A stretch of 64,000 bases of DNA, from assembly GCF_000153025.1 (NCBI RefSeq), contig NZ_CH672431.1:378865-442864 (forward strand). Reading direction: 5' to 3'. Both the position numbers and the translations under genes were made by a program. Positions within the stretch are counted from its first letter, which is position 1, and the number at the start of each line of letters is the position of its first letter. Source of the stretch: Marinomonas sp. MED121. Lineage in GTDB: Bacteria > Pseudomonadota > Gammaproteobacteria > Pseudomonadales > Marinomonadaceae. The notes under the pieces were generated by a model. That model did no database searches and had not been told where the DNA came from. It worked only from the letters and a program-made list of their open reading frames with translations. This document shows positions 10,811 to 19,862 of the stretch, piece after piece.

Positions 10811-11980
10811 TCAAAGTAGAGAGATTAAAGCCTCTGCAAGCTTCTGATCATGGTATTTATTCACATTTTCTTCGGCGATATCTGCTCTGATGATACTAAT
10901 CCCTAGTGCTTCAATCTCTTCTAAGCCTTGATAACTTTGCTTTTCATCTATCAACAAAAAGTCTAGCGCACCTAACGATCCATTCTCTGGACACGCCTTA
11001 TTCACACATTGAATTAAGCGATTAACTTGCTCTAATAAGCTCATCTCGAACTGCTCAGGATCATGACCTAAATTAGGGATGTAAACTTTAGGGTTTGGGT
11101 TTTCTAAAATAGCTTGAGTTACGCCGTCTGGAACTAGATTTATCAGCACACTGCTATAAAAGCTACCAGGGGGATAGCAGATTAAATCGGCTTCACGGAT
11201 CATACTTCGCCTGTCTTCACTCACTCTTGTAATAACAGGTCGAGGCTCATGTTGATTATCTGTTAAATAAACCTCTTTAATTTTAGAGCTAATAGGCGAG
11301 CATTCTTTTCCTGTCATCTTATGCTGACCAACCAAAACATGCCCATTTTCTAACTTAGCGACTAAATGATGTGAGGTATCGGTAATAGTTTTTACTTCAC
11401 CCAACACTTTTACCAAACGAGAGAATAAAAAAACAATGGGGTCTATTTTTTGCCCATTATTCAAATATCCACCAGCAATAATTAAGTTGCCGATACTTGC
11501 ACCAGCCAAGTTAAAGTCGGCACTAATGCTTTGATTTGTGATCGTCAACTGGGTTTGAATCAGCTCTCTTAAAGGCGGTGTAATTTTGGAAATAAGAGGA
11601 TGTTCACCAATCTCAAGAGCTTTAAGTTCTAACCGTAAAGTGTCGTTATCCAGCTCCGGGTTTAAGCGGTAATTAAACAAATCATATACATCAGGTTGAC
11701 CTAAGACTGTTTCATCAGCCAAGGCCATCAAGCGACTTCTCAAGTCACCCACTGCAGGCATATTAAATTCAGCTCTTAGCTTTGCCGAACTGCCACCCGA
11801 ATCAAAGGGTGTCACGAGGTGAATTGAGTTGTGAGTATAACGTTTGAGATGGCGACTCATTTTATTCAACGCTGAACCGCCACTGAAAAAAAGTATGCGA
11901 GGCCCTAATTCGGGCATTTTTTGACTTCGCCCGATACGAATTGCATCCGGGATAATTATCTTTCGCCAAATGCTTGGCAT
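10811..11980 (-). CDS. CofD/YvcK-family protein (GAK-system-like)
   Basis: 389-residue member of the 2-phospho-L-lactate transferase/YvcK superfamily. Nucleotide-sugar or phosphate loops are visible as FFSGGSALNKM (about 30-40), FDSGGSSAKLR and VGDLRSRLMAL. Later family blocks are ASIGNLIIAGGYL and PKVYIPNLGHDPEQF. YvcK proteins bind UDP-GlcNAc-type ligands and act on cell shape and carbon metabolism; CofD makes an F420 intermediate. No other F420 gene is nearby. It resembles the CofD-related subfamily annotated with the GAK system, but no ATP-grasp or kinase partner is present. It starts 5 nt after the upstream GGDEF gene. Confidence 0.8.
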   Translation of the reverse strand: MPSIWRKIIIPDAIRIGRSQKMPELGPRILFFSGGSALNKMSRHLKRYTHNSIHLVTPFDSGGSSAKLRAEFNMPAVGDLRSRLMALADETVLGQPDVYDLFNYRLNPELDNDTLRLELKALEIGEHPLISKITPPLRELIQTQLTITNQSISADFNLAGASIGNLIIAGGYLNNGQKIDPIVFLFSRLVKVLGEVKTITDTSHHLVAKLENGHVLVGQHKMTGKECSPISSKIKEVYLTDNQHEPRPVITRVSEDRRSMIREADLICYPPGSFYSSVLINLVPDGVTQAILENPNPKVYIPNLGHDPEQFEMSLLEQVNRLIQCVNKACPENGSLGALDFLLIDEKQSYQGLEEIEALGISIIRADIAEENVNKYHDQKLAEALISLL

Positions 11981-11985
11981 AGGGC

Positions 11986-13956
11986 CTAACCTTCTAATTC
12001 CATTGATTTACTTTGGTCAATAAGCTGATTACGACCATTTCGTTTTGCTATATATAACCTTTGATCAGCTAATTCAAAACAGGCCCTTGGCTGGAAAACA
12101 GAGACTTCTTCTTTAAGTGCCACTCCAATGCTCATAGTCACACACTTAAAGTCAGATCCTTTGTGGGGGATATTTAGGCCTTGCACTTGCGCAACTAAAC
12201 CTAAGCCAAGCTCTCTAATTTCATCTTCGCTACGGTTAAATAAAACCAATAAAAACTCTTCACCACCATATCGAATTGCCACATCACTTTGCTGACATAC
12301 ACTAGCGACCACTTGAGCAACAGCCTTAAGGGCTTCATCACCCTTTTGATGTCCATAACAATCATTGAAAGACTTAAAGTTATCAATATCACAAACTATC
12401 ATGGCAAAAGATTCGCCTTTGGGTTGAGACGATAATTGATCTAATGTTTGCGAGTAAACTTTACGATTATAAAGTCCTGTCAAAGGATCTTTTTGAGATT
12501 CTTTCTCAACCAATGAAATCGTCTCTTTAAACTCTTTAGCGGCATTCTCTCTATCGGTTACATCAACTAAACTGATCAGGTTTGAATCTTTACCCTCCCA
12601 TAGTATTTTCACCAAAGAGATATCAAACCATCTTTGCCAAACTTCACTGTGATAATTACGAAGAATCACGCTGCCGATATTATTTACCGGCTTGCCTTTC
12701 ATAATAGCGTTTGCAATTTCAGCAGGCAGCTCCTGAATGTTTGTCATAGAAGCTCGATCAAATAAACGAGGAAAAGACTGATTGTGATAAACGATTTTCT
12801 CATCATCAACAATTGCGATACGCAATTTAGAGAACTTAATCACATTAGTCAGTTGCTCACTGGCTTGCGTCAGTTGATCCCTTTGCTCATCAATCGTCGT
12901 TAAATAGTTACTTAACTGAAACGCAATATCCCCAATCTCATTTTTCAAATCAAAGTCTTTCAAGCTTTCTCTAGTTAAAGAGCCGGAGCGAATGAGATCA
13001 CTTAATAAAATTAAACGGCTAAACAGAATTTCTTTTAGATAAAGCAATAAAAGAACAATTAAGATCAAACCAAAGGCAATAATCACAAAATAGTTAAAGC
13101 GCGCCTGATCCATACTATCAATTAACACCCCAGCGTCAGCTTTAACCTCTTGGCTCTTTTGATCAAACAAACGCAAAATGTTTTCTGTAATACTGTCCAA
13201 AAGAATTTGGTTTTGTGTTGTTATGCTCGCCAGCTGATTTCGCCTCGCATCCTTTTCTTTTAATTGATAAAAAAGGCCAACACCTCCCATTATTTGCTTC
13301 AATAGCAATTCATTATCAGGGTCTGATAGGGTCGATGAGGCTTTATTCTCAAGTAACATTTTTTTAATTTTTCGCTCTGACGCAACAACCTCAAAAAGAC
13401 GGGTCTGATTTGTCAGCAAAGTCATCTCTTGAATAATCGGCATCCATAGTTTGCGCTGTTCTAGACTCCCCGTTTCCATACGCTTTAAGCCTCCTTGAAT
13501 AATCGTATTCAAGCTTCTTACTAACTGCTTATTCTGTATGATTTGCTGATTTTGAGTAAAGGCGGTTGCTTCTAGGCTCACATCTAATCTTTTTAGGATT
13601 TCAACCAATTGAGAAACCGCTTTACTCTCTTCCAGACGAATGAGCTGATGATTAATGCCTGTTAAAAGCGATTTAATCTCGCTAGCAAGAATACGAACTT
13701 TAGCTTGTGAGTTTACCGCAGTGATTTCCGTAATTAATCCAGACAATTTTGCCACTTGCGTTTGAATTAACGCCGCAGCTTCCAAAGAAGGTAACTGGAC
13801 TTGTGAATTATGAAGAGCAGTGTCTTCAAAGGCTTGTAACCTATCAACTGAGATCCAGTTCATCATACCAATACATGCAAGCATGAGAGCAAAGCCAACC
13901 AACATCTTAAATTTCAAAGAATGGAAAAAATGCTTTGGTAATGATTCGAACTTCAT
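11986..13956 (-). CDS. Membrane diguanylate cyclase (TM-HAMP-PAS-GGDEF)
   Basis: 656 residues. TM1 spans about 17-37, and a long helical periplasmic domain follows to about 285. TM2 (YFVIIAFGLILIVLLLLYL) leads into a HAMP-like segment and a PAS-like region around 370-470. The C-terminal GGDEF domain (DPLTGLYNRKVYSQTL) has an intact RYGGEEF loop, so it should make c-di-GMP from two GTP. The architecture suggests a receptor for an extracytoplasmic cue. It lies between a secreted nucleotidase-like gene and the CofD-like gene, 27 and 5 nt away. Confidence 0.9.
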   Translation of the reverse strand: MKFESLPKHFFHSLKFKMLVGFALMLACIGMMNWISVDRLQAFEDTALHNSQVQLPSLEAAALIQTQVAKLSGLITEITAVNSQAKVRILASEIKSLLTGINHQLIRLEESKAVSQLVEILKRLDVSLEATAFTQNQQIIQNKQLVRSLNTIIQGGLKRMETGSLEQRKLWMPIIQEMTLLTNQTRLFEVVASERKIKKMLLENKASSTLSDPDNELLLKQIMGGVGLFYQLKEKDARRNQLASITTQNQILLDSITENILRLFDQKSQEVKADAGVLIDSMDQARFNYFVIIAFGLILIVLLLLYLKEILFSRLILLSDLIRSGSLTRESLKDFDLKNEIGDIAFQLSNYLTTIDEQRDQLTQASEQLTNVIKFSKLRIAIVDDEKIVYHNQSFPRLFDRASMTNIQELPAEIANAIMKGKPVNNIGSVILRNYHSEVWQRWFDISLVKILWEGKDSNLISLVDVTDRENAAKEFKETISLVEKESQKDPLTGLYNRKVYSQTLDQLSSQPKGESFAMIVCDIDNFKSFNDCYGHQKGDEALKAVAQVVASVCQQSDVAIRYGGEEFLLVLFNRSEDEIRELGLGLVAQVQGLNIPHKGSDFKCVTMSIGVALKEEVSVFQPRACFELADQRLYIAKRNGRNQLIDQSKSMELEG

Positions 13957-13983
13957 TCAATCTCCAGTTTTATGCCTTGTGAA

Positions 13984-15453
13984 TTAAGGCGTTAAATCTT
14001 CAAGTCGACCATCAGTAACTATGTCGACCCCTTTTCGCTTTTCAATATAGTCCGACACAATTGTCCAGAGTAAGCGAGTTTCTTTCAAAGTATAGGACTC
14101 ACTTTTATCTTTAAACACTTGATATTCATCCCCGCCTTTAAGGAGGTAACCAGATAAGACTAACGAGTAATCTCTATTTTCCAACGGCCTGTCGTCAACA
14201 CTAATCTCAAGTACTCGATCAAAAGGGTCACGAGACAGGTCATAACTCACTTTGAAGCCTGATATTTGTAAGAACCTACCCGATAGGTCTTCAACCTGAC
14301 TAAGTGAATTCTCCATCATAGCCAGAATTTCATCCTTATTGACTTTAATCGTGAAAATATGGTCTCCAAAAGGCAGTTCACGGTTAATATCAGCACGTTT
14401 GACCGTTTGTCCCACACTATATTCTTGATAGCCACGAATACTACCGCTATTGATAATGGCTAAATCGGCTGACGTATATTCACGCATACTATCTGCAAAT
14501 AAATTACCTATCGCCGCTTCTTGTGTTCGAATATGAGAACGAATTGAACTTAGGGGTTTTACTAATACACCTAACTCGTACTCAAGAATGATATTGAGTC
14601 GGTCTAAATACCTTTGTAGGGTTTGGGATACCTGCACACTTTCCTGACTTTCCCGATAACTAGCAATACGAACTTCAGGTTCACTGTTTATATCTTTAAA
14701 CTCAACCAGAGCAAGGTCTCCGTCATGCCCTCCGCTATAGACCCTTATAGGTGTGACGGATGCATCGAGTCTATCGGCCCCTTCTTTGGCAACCAGGATT
14801 AAATCTAAACTGTTAAAGCTCTCATTGGGCTCACTTTCTAGCACATCACTTTCGGTGATGAGAATAACCTTGTCAGAGCCAGTTTCGCGCAACTCTTTTG
14901 CTAATTTTTGTACAGATAAGGCAACCCCTTCAACTTCCACCTCTCCTTGAAGGTAGGTTCTATTAATAGACTCATCTAAGATAACGATAAAGCCAAAATT
15001 TATTCCCTCGACCATAAGCTGATAACTAGGCAATAAACCTTCAACTAATTCATGGGTACGACTATCTTTGAAATTAGATAAAACCATAGGAAAACTGGCT
15101 TCATTAGAACGTAGCGTTAACTGATCAACACCATTAGCAAACTCTCTCTGGTTAACCGCAAACAAATCAACATGCATGTGATTTAACACATCAATCATAT
15201 GCGCCCCAGAATCATAGTTAGATAAGGCATTAGGGAACAAGCTATCACCTCCATGTATAAATAACACACTATCTTTATGCTCTTTCTTAAGCTGGTTAAC
15301 AAAACCAGATAAGCGACTCAAGTTTGGTTGGTCAGCACTAATCAAGATGTCAGGGAGATTCGAAGAAAAAACCAGCGTCGCAGCTAAACTTTTTAGTGGA
15401 AGAAATACACTTGATAAAATAAGCGAGGCAGTCAATATCACACGCTTTTTCAT
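13984..15453 (-). CDS. Secreted 5'-nucleotidase/UshA-like protein with eroded metal site
   Basis: 489 residues with a signal peptide (1 to about 24, ending SLAA). The N-terminal half follows the calcineurin-like phosphoesterase fold but has lost the usual ligands: no DxH at the first strand, NQREFANG in place of GNHEFD, and no later GH pairs; GGDSLFP is kept. The C-terminal nucleotidase domain (ETQ..GNLFADSMR-like, LAIINSGSIRG, LSGYLLKGGDEY) looks intact and would bind a nucleotide. This could be a periplasmic nucleotide-binding pseudoenzyme feeding the membrane cyclase downstream. Fold assignment is firm; the role is inference. Confidence 0.8.
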   Translation of the reverse strand: MKKRVILTASLILSSVFLPLKSLAATLVFSSNLPDILISADQPNLSRLSGFVNQLKKEHKDSVLFIHGGDSLFPNALSNYDSGAHMIDVLNHMHVDLFAVNQREFANGVDQLTLRSNEASFPMVLSNFKDSRTHELVEGLLPSYQLMVEGINFGFIVILDESINRTYLQGEVEVEGVALSVQKLAKELRETGSDKVILITESDVLESEPNESFNSLDLILVAKEGADRLDASVTPIRVYSGGHDGDLALVEFKDINSEPEVRIASYRESQESVQVSQTLQRYLDRLNIILEYELGVLVKPLSSIRSHIRTQEAAIGNLFADSMREYTSADLAIINSGSIRGYQEYSVGQTVKRADINRELPFGDHIFTIKVNKDEILAMMENSLSQVEDLSGRFLQISGFKVSYDLSRDPFDRVLEISVDDRPLENRDYSLVLSGYLLKGGDEYQVFKDKSESYTLKETRLLWTIVSDYIEKRKGVDIVTDGRLEDLTP

Positions 15454-15608
15454 AACCTTAACCTTACATTTATGCAGACTCTAAGTATTTATCAAAATAG
15501 CTGATTCAACTATGCTTATTTTGTATAAATCGCGTAATCTGACAAAAAATCTTCTTTTTCATTACTAATTAATATTTAAAATACCACTTAAGATCAATAA
15601 GCTAAAAC

Positions 15609-15646
15609 GAAAAAAGCAGCGCCCTACTAAGAGCACTGCTTTTTAA
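15609..15646 (-). terminator. Terminator after the sugar-binding protein gene
   Basis: AAAAAGCAGCGC and GCACTGCTTTTT form a stem with one mismatch, ending in A/T runs that give a T-run on the minus strand. It ends the galactoside locus. Confidence 0.75.
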
Positions 15647-15662
15647 TCAGTAATAAAGTTAT

Positions 15663-16892
15663 TTATTTAACTTTAAAAGTCCTTTTACGCACTTTCTCAA
15701 GACGTTTAAGAATTGCATCCAATCGTTCTGGTTTTACCATAAACTCTTGAAAACCTTTCATGCCTTCTTTCGCCATACTTGGTGCGGTATCTCTATCATA
15801 AAACTGAGCAGTACCCGCTGCATTTGACAACATGTTTACCCCTTTATTCAGGAAGTAGTTATCAACAGCTTGTGCATCTTTATGCGGTGGAATCTGTAAC
15901 AAAGCCGCATTAACCAAAGTTTGGTTGTCAGCACGCGCCATAAATTTCAAGAACTTACGAGCATCTTCTTTGTTTTTCGCCTTACTAGGAATGTGTATTG
16001 TATCCATTGGCGCATCTTCTGCCATAGGTACACTTGGATCGATTTGTGGGAACTGGAAGAATCCCATTTTGCCATCCAACTCTTTCGGGAAGTTAGGCGT
16101 AATGAAGTTACCAATTAAGTACATAGCGGCATCACCGTTATACATAAATGGCTGCGCTTCTTGCCAAGAGTATGATGCATGGTTTTCTAAGAAGTAACCT
16201 GGCTCAACCAACTGTTTCCAGTTCTCGAAAGTTTTACGTACACGCTCGTCTGTGTAAGGGATTTTGCCATCCATTAGATCAATGTGAAATTGCAATCCGT
16301 TGGTACGCAAGTTCAGGTAATCGAACCAACCCGCAGCTGTCCAAAGGTATTTTGTACCGATCGCAATCGGCGCAATCTTATCTGCTTTCAATGCGGCAGA
16401 TACGGCTAAAAACTCATCCCAAGTTTTTGGTTCACTTAGACCGCGCGCTTCAAAGATGTCTTTACGATAGTAAACACCCCATTGGTAATAAGTGTATGGA
16501 ATACCCCACTGTTTATCATCAATTGTCATGGCAGCTTCGGCTGTGCTCATGCTTGAATGAAGATCTTCACTATCCCAAATATCGCTCACATCTTCGAACA
16601 TACCACGTTCAACAAAGGTCTTCATACGGTTACCCGCATACCAGAAAACTAGATCCGGTGGTGATGTTGCTAACCAGTTTCGTATTGCCGTTTTATAACC
16701 TTCTTTGTCGTATAGGTTGTACTTAATTTCGACATCAGGGTTTTCAGCGGTAAATTTTTCAACGATTTCAGCAAAAGCTTTTTTAGGAGCCGGGTCTGCT
16801 TGGTCTGAGTTAATTACAAGCGTGCCTGCTTGTACTGACCAAGCGGCAGCTGCCATAGCTGTACCAGCGATTAAAGACTTAATGGTTTTCAT
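15663..16892 (-). CDS. Carbohydrate ABC transporter substrate-binding protein
   Basis: 409-residue family-1 extracellular solute-binding protein with a signal peptide (1 to about 22, AAAAWSVQA). It captures a sugar in the periplasm for the MalF/MalG-type permeases encoded at 26.3-28.0 kb. The ligand is not readable from sequence; the alpha- and beta-galactosidases around it suggest galactosides. It has its own promoter (TTGACG at 16968-16963, 17 nt, AATACT at 16945-16940, minus strand) flanked by two IclR-type dyads. AAAAATAA precedes the ribosome-binding site, a possible Crc/Hfq target. Confidence 0.9.
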   Translation of the reverse strand: MKTIKSLIAGTAMAAAAWSVQAGTLVINSDQADPAPKKAFAEIVEKFTAENPDVEIKYNLYDKEGYKTAIRNWLATSPPDLVFWYAGNRMKTFVERGMFEDVSDIWDSEDLHSSMSTAEAAMTIDDKQWGIPYTYYQWGVYYRKDIFEARGLSEPKTWDEFLAVSAALKADKIAPIAIGTKYLWTAAGWFDYLNLRTNGLQFHIDLMDGKIPYTDERVRKTFENWKQLVEPGYFLENHASYSWQEAQPFMYNGDAAMYLIGNFITPNFPKELDGKMGFFQFPQIDPSVPMAEDAPMDTIHIPSKAKNKEDARKFLKFMARADNQTLVNAALLQIPPHKDAQAVDNYFLNKGVNMLSNAAGTAQFYDRDTAPSMAKEGMKGFQEFMVKPERLDAILKRLEKVRKRTFKVK

Positions 16893-16911
16893 GTTGAGTA
16901 GATCCTCACTT

Positions 16912-16919
16912 TTATTTTT
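16912..16919 (-). promoter_or_regulatory. Possible Crc/Hfq A-rich site before the sugar-binding protein gene
   Basis: AAAAATAA on the minus strand fits the AAnAAnAA pattern and lies just 5' of the SD sequence. The same octamer sits at the same place in front of the permease operon (28002-28009). In AT-rich DNA this could be chance. Confidence 0.4.
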
Positions 16920-16925
16920 ATAAAA

Positions 16926-16940
16926 CGGAACACAGTTTCA
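16926..16940. promoter_or_regulatory. IclR-type operator copy 1
   Basis: CGGAACACAGTTTCA, an imperfect copy of the TGRAAY-N3-GTTTCA dyad. It lies just downstream of the -10 box of the binding-protein promoter, so a bound repressor would block initiation. Confidence 0.65.
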
Positions 16941-16968
16941 GTATTAAGCAATTCTTTGGTTTCGTCAA
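16940..16968 (-). promoter_or_regulatory. Sigma-70 promoter of the sugar-binding protein gene
   Basis: Minus-strand TTGACG (16968-16963) and AATACT (16945-16940) with 17-nt spacing. It is bracketed by two operator dyads. Confidence 0.65.
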
Positions 16969-16972
16969 TAAA

Positions 16973-16987
16973 TGAAACCTAGTTTCA
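16973..16987. promoter_or_regulatory. IclR-type operator copy 2 (perfect dyad)
   Basis: TGAAACCTAGTTTCA, a perfect 6+3+6 palindrome just upstream of the -35 box. It is centred 47 bp from copy 1 and 20 bp past the GH42 stop codon. Confidence 0.7.
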
Positions 16988-17006
16988 GTTTATTTTTTGT
17001 ACATTT

Positions 17007-18977
17007 TTAAGATTTCAGCCAGATACTGACACCTGCTGGTGCAATCTGAGCTTGGCCAATCAAACAAGTTGCAGCTGGAGGTGTATAGTTCGCTGAATTT
17101 TGTCCGTAGTTAAAAACAAATATCAGCTTACCTCTATGGCGAACCCTGACACCTTTAGGCAGATAAAAACTTGGAATGTCAGCAAGCAAAGCAAGCTTTT
17201 CAAAACAGGCTTTTAACAGAGGTTTGTCTAAGCAAGCAGCAAGATAAAAACGCTTATCCTCACCCACTAGAACAGGCTTACCTTGTTCATCTTCTAAATG
17301 AACCGCTAACTCAGTATTTATCTGCTCTCGCCAATGCTTTAGCTGGCCTTCTCCCCAAGCACCATTAACCAAAGGCTGAGTATGCTCTGGTAAGGCATCA
17401 ACACGCTCAACTTGAAGCGGCATTAATGCTTGCAGCTTACCTGGCGCTAATTCATCAGGGATCTGATAATCAGAGGTTTTACTACCAGAGCGCGGCCCAG
17501 CCAGTAAGACACCTTCAAATTTATCTAATGCTTGCTGCAGAGTGTCATCAATTACGACTTGCGCTGGTAACACCAACATTTTATAAGCACTGAGATCACT
17601 CTTAGGTGAGATAATATCGATACTTAAACCAAGCTCTCTTAAGGATTCATAAACACGGTAACACCAGAACAAGTAACGGTACGCCTGAGACTGTGGCTGT
17701 ATATCCAATGCCCAACAGGCATCGTAATCAAACATCAGTGCGACACTGCCAGCACTCGGTAAAGCTTCTAGCTCATCCTTATCTAGGCCCAATTGTTGAC
17801 TTAACTGGTTCACTTCATCAGACACTTGTTGTGCTTCGAAAGCGGCTTCGGCCTTGCTAGCATCAGGTCTTAACAAACCTGAGTGCATTTGCTCTTGAGC
17901 AAATGGGGCTTGTCGCCAACGGAAATAAGAGACTAATTCAGCCCCATGGGAAAAGGCTTCCCAAGTCCAAAGCCTTACCGCGCCATCGGCAGGTGACGGG
18001 TTATGTGGCGCCCAATTAACGGGCCCCGGCTGTTGCTCCATAATCCAAAGGCGTCCTTTACCACAGCCACGGTATAAATCGTGATGGAAAGCACCAAAGT
18101 CAGGATGACCTGTTCGTAAATAGGTTTGTTTTTCTTCATCTTGGTAAATCGCTTCTTGATCAAGAAAGCCAAGAGGATAAGTGTCCCAACTTGCGACATC
18201 TAGATCTTGCCCCACCTTGTGATGGTCAAACGCAGTGAAGAAGCCCATATAGTTATGCACAAGGTCTCGTCCAGGTGAATACTCGCGCAAGATATCTGCT
18301 TGTAGCTTGTTATAAGCAACAACCTGATCAGAGCAACAGCGATGAAAGTCGAGTCGATGGGCAGGGTTGGCCTCGGTAACTGTCAGGTTAGGCAGCTCAA
18401 TCTCGTCAAAACTTGCGTATTCCATACTCCAGAAAACATTACCCCAAGCCTGATTGAGGGCTTCAATATTTGAATATTTCTCTGCTAACCAAACTTTAAA
18501 GGCCGCAAGATCCACTTCCGCATAACTTAAAATAGTATCGTGACAACCGTATTCATTATCCGTTTGCCAAGCGACAATCGCATCATGAGCACCGTAACGC
18601 TTAGCCATATCCGTGACAATTCGACGACATTCTTCACGGTAATCAAGGCTAGCAAAGCTATAATGACGACGAGAACCAAAGCCTCTTATTTGGCCTGCTT
18701 CATCTCGGGCCAGCATACTAGGGTGCTTATCCACCAGCCACTTAGGCGGTGTGGCTGTTGGTGTCCCTAAAATCACTTTAAGCCCAGCATTAGCCAAGAC
18801 TTCCAAGGCATCATCTAGCCAACCCCAAGTATATTCACCTTCAACCCCTTCAAGGCGACTCCAACTAAATTCACCTATGCGCACATACTCAATGCCTATC
18901 TCAACCATGGCTTTAACGTCAGCCTGCCAACGAGACTTAGGCCAATGCTCAGGATAATAACAAACACCTAACTTCAT
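17007..18977 (-). CDS. GH42 beta-galactosidase
   Basis: 656-residue glycoside hydrolase family 42 enzyme. It would release galactose from beta-galactosides in the cytoplasm (no signal peptide). The N-terminal TIM barrel starts MKLGVCYYPEHWP. The acid/base Glu is E142 in WQTDNEYGCH and the nucleophile is E314 in WIMEQQPGPVNWAPHNP, followed by the trimerisation and C-terminal beta domains. Length is typical. It is the last gene of the galactonate operon, 3 nt after the SMP-30 gene. Confidence 0.95.
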   Translation of the reverse strand: MKLGVCYYPEHWPKSRWQADVKAMVEIGIEYVRIGEFSWSRLEGVEGEYTWGWLDDALEVLANAGLKVILGTPTATPPKWLVDKHPSMLARDEAGQIRGFGSRRHYSFASLDYREECRRIVTDMAKRYGAHDAIVAWQTDNEYGCHDTILSYAEVDLAAFKVWLAEKYSNIEALNQAWGNVFWSMEYASFDEIELPNLTVTEANPAHRLDFHRCCSDQVVAYNKLQADILREYSPGRDLVHNYMGFFTAFDHHKVGQDLDVASWDTYPLGFLDQEAIYQDEEKQTYLRTGHPDFGAFHHDLYRGCGKGRLWIMEQQPGPVNWAPHNPSPADGAVRLWTWEAFSHGAELVSYFRWRQAPFAQEQMHSGLLRPDASKAEAAFEAQQVSDEVNQLSQQLGLDKDELEALPSAGSVALMFDYDACWALDIQPQSQAYRYLFWCYRVYESLRELGLSIDIISPKSDLSAYKMLVLPAQVVIDDTLQQALDKFEGVLLAGPRSGSKTSDYQIPDELAPGKLQALMPLQVERVDALPEHTQPLVNGAWGEGQLKHWREQINTELAVHLEDEQGKPVLVGEDKRFYLAACLDKPLLKACFEKLALLADIPSFYLPKGVRVRHRGKLIFVFNYGQNSANYTPPAATCLIGQAQIAPAGVSIWLKS

Positions 18978-18980
18978 ACT

Positions 18981-19862
18981 TTATGCTCCAGCAAACGCTT
19001 GGCTTGGGGCGCCACTCACGTTTATGCCTAAGGTTTTAAACAAGTTAATGGCGATGACTTGCCCAGCAAAGGGTTTATTCGCAGGGTTTGTCTCGCCTAC
19101 ACTGGCAGAAGTGACAAATAAAATATCACCCTTCTCTCCGCCAAAGGCACAACTTGTTGGGCACTTAAAAGGCAGATCAATAACATGCTTTGTCGCCCCT
19201 TCTGGGGAATAACACACCACTTTTCCAGCACCCCACATGGCATTCCACAGATTGCCATCATTATCTAAACAAGAGCCGTCAGGGCCAAAGCCTTCAGGGG
19301 TTTTGACAAAAGCAGCGTCACGTCTCACATCTCGAAAGTTAGACCAAGGGAAAGCATGAATTTCCCCTTTCATTGAATCAGCAAAATAGAAGCGATCGCG
19401 AGAGTAATCCCAAGCGAGGGTATTGGAAATGCCAATATCATCCAATAAACAAGTCGCTTGACCCGTTTGATCAACCTGCCAAAGACGGCCCGTTTTTAGT
19501 GTTTCATCATCATCCATAGAGCCAACATAAAGCACACCGTCTTGATCGCATTTTGCATCATTAAGACGATTGTTAGGCCTATCTTCATCAAGCTTGCAGA
19601 GATACTCTAAGGCTTCTGATTCAGGGTCAAAGTAAGCGACGCCGTCAGCTAGACAAAGTAATAAACGATAACTTTGAGTGGTAAATACTGCTGAGACTTT
19701 TTTATCAAAGCGCCAGCTTTTTCTCAGTCCGCTTGCTTGATGCCAACACCACACTTCTTGCCCTGGAATATCGACCCAATATAAGGCATTGCTTCTGTTA
19801 CACCAAAAAGGGCCTTCGGATAGTTGGTGTTGTTTAATGCTCACCGAGGCCATGGATAACAT
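18981..19862 (-). CDS. SMP-30/gluconolactonase-family sugar lactonase
   Basis: 293-residue six-bladed propeller protein of the SMP-30 family. In this locus it would hydrolyse D-galactonolactone to D-galactonate. The metal ligand Glu is in LSEGPFW; NTLAWD and GPDGSCLDNDGNLWNAMWG carry the remaining metal/substrate residues. ATG 19862 overlaps the dgoA stop (TAATG). A second ATG at 19853 is possible. It is placed between dgoA and the GH42 gene, consistent with an oxidative galactose pathway. Confidence 0.88.
   Translation of the reverse strand: MLSMASVSIKQHQLSEGPFWCNRSNALYWVDIPGQEVWCWHQASGLRKSWRFDKKVSAVFTTQSYRLLLCLADGVAYFDPESEALEYLCKLDEDRPNNRLNDAKCDQDGVLYVGSMDDDETLKTGRLWQVDQTGQATCLLDDIGISNTLAWDYSRDRFYFADSMKGEIHAFPWSNFRDVRRDAAFVKTPEGFGPDGSCLDNDGNLWNAMWGAGKVVCYSPEGATKHVIDLPFKCPTSCAFGGEKGDILFVTSASVGETNPANKPFAGQVIAINLFKTLGINVSGAPSQAFAGA

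Noticed and set aside
16148..16726. 192-codon plus-strand reading frame
   Set aside because: It lies antisense inside the sugar-binding protein gene and has no family signal or plausible SD.
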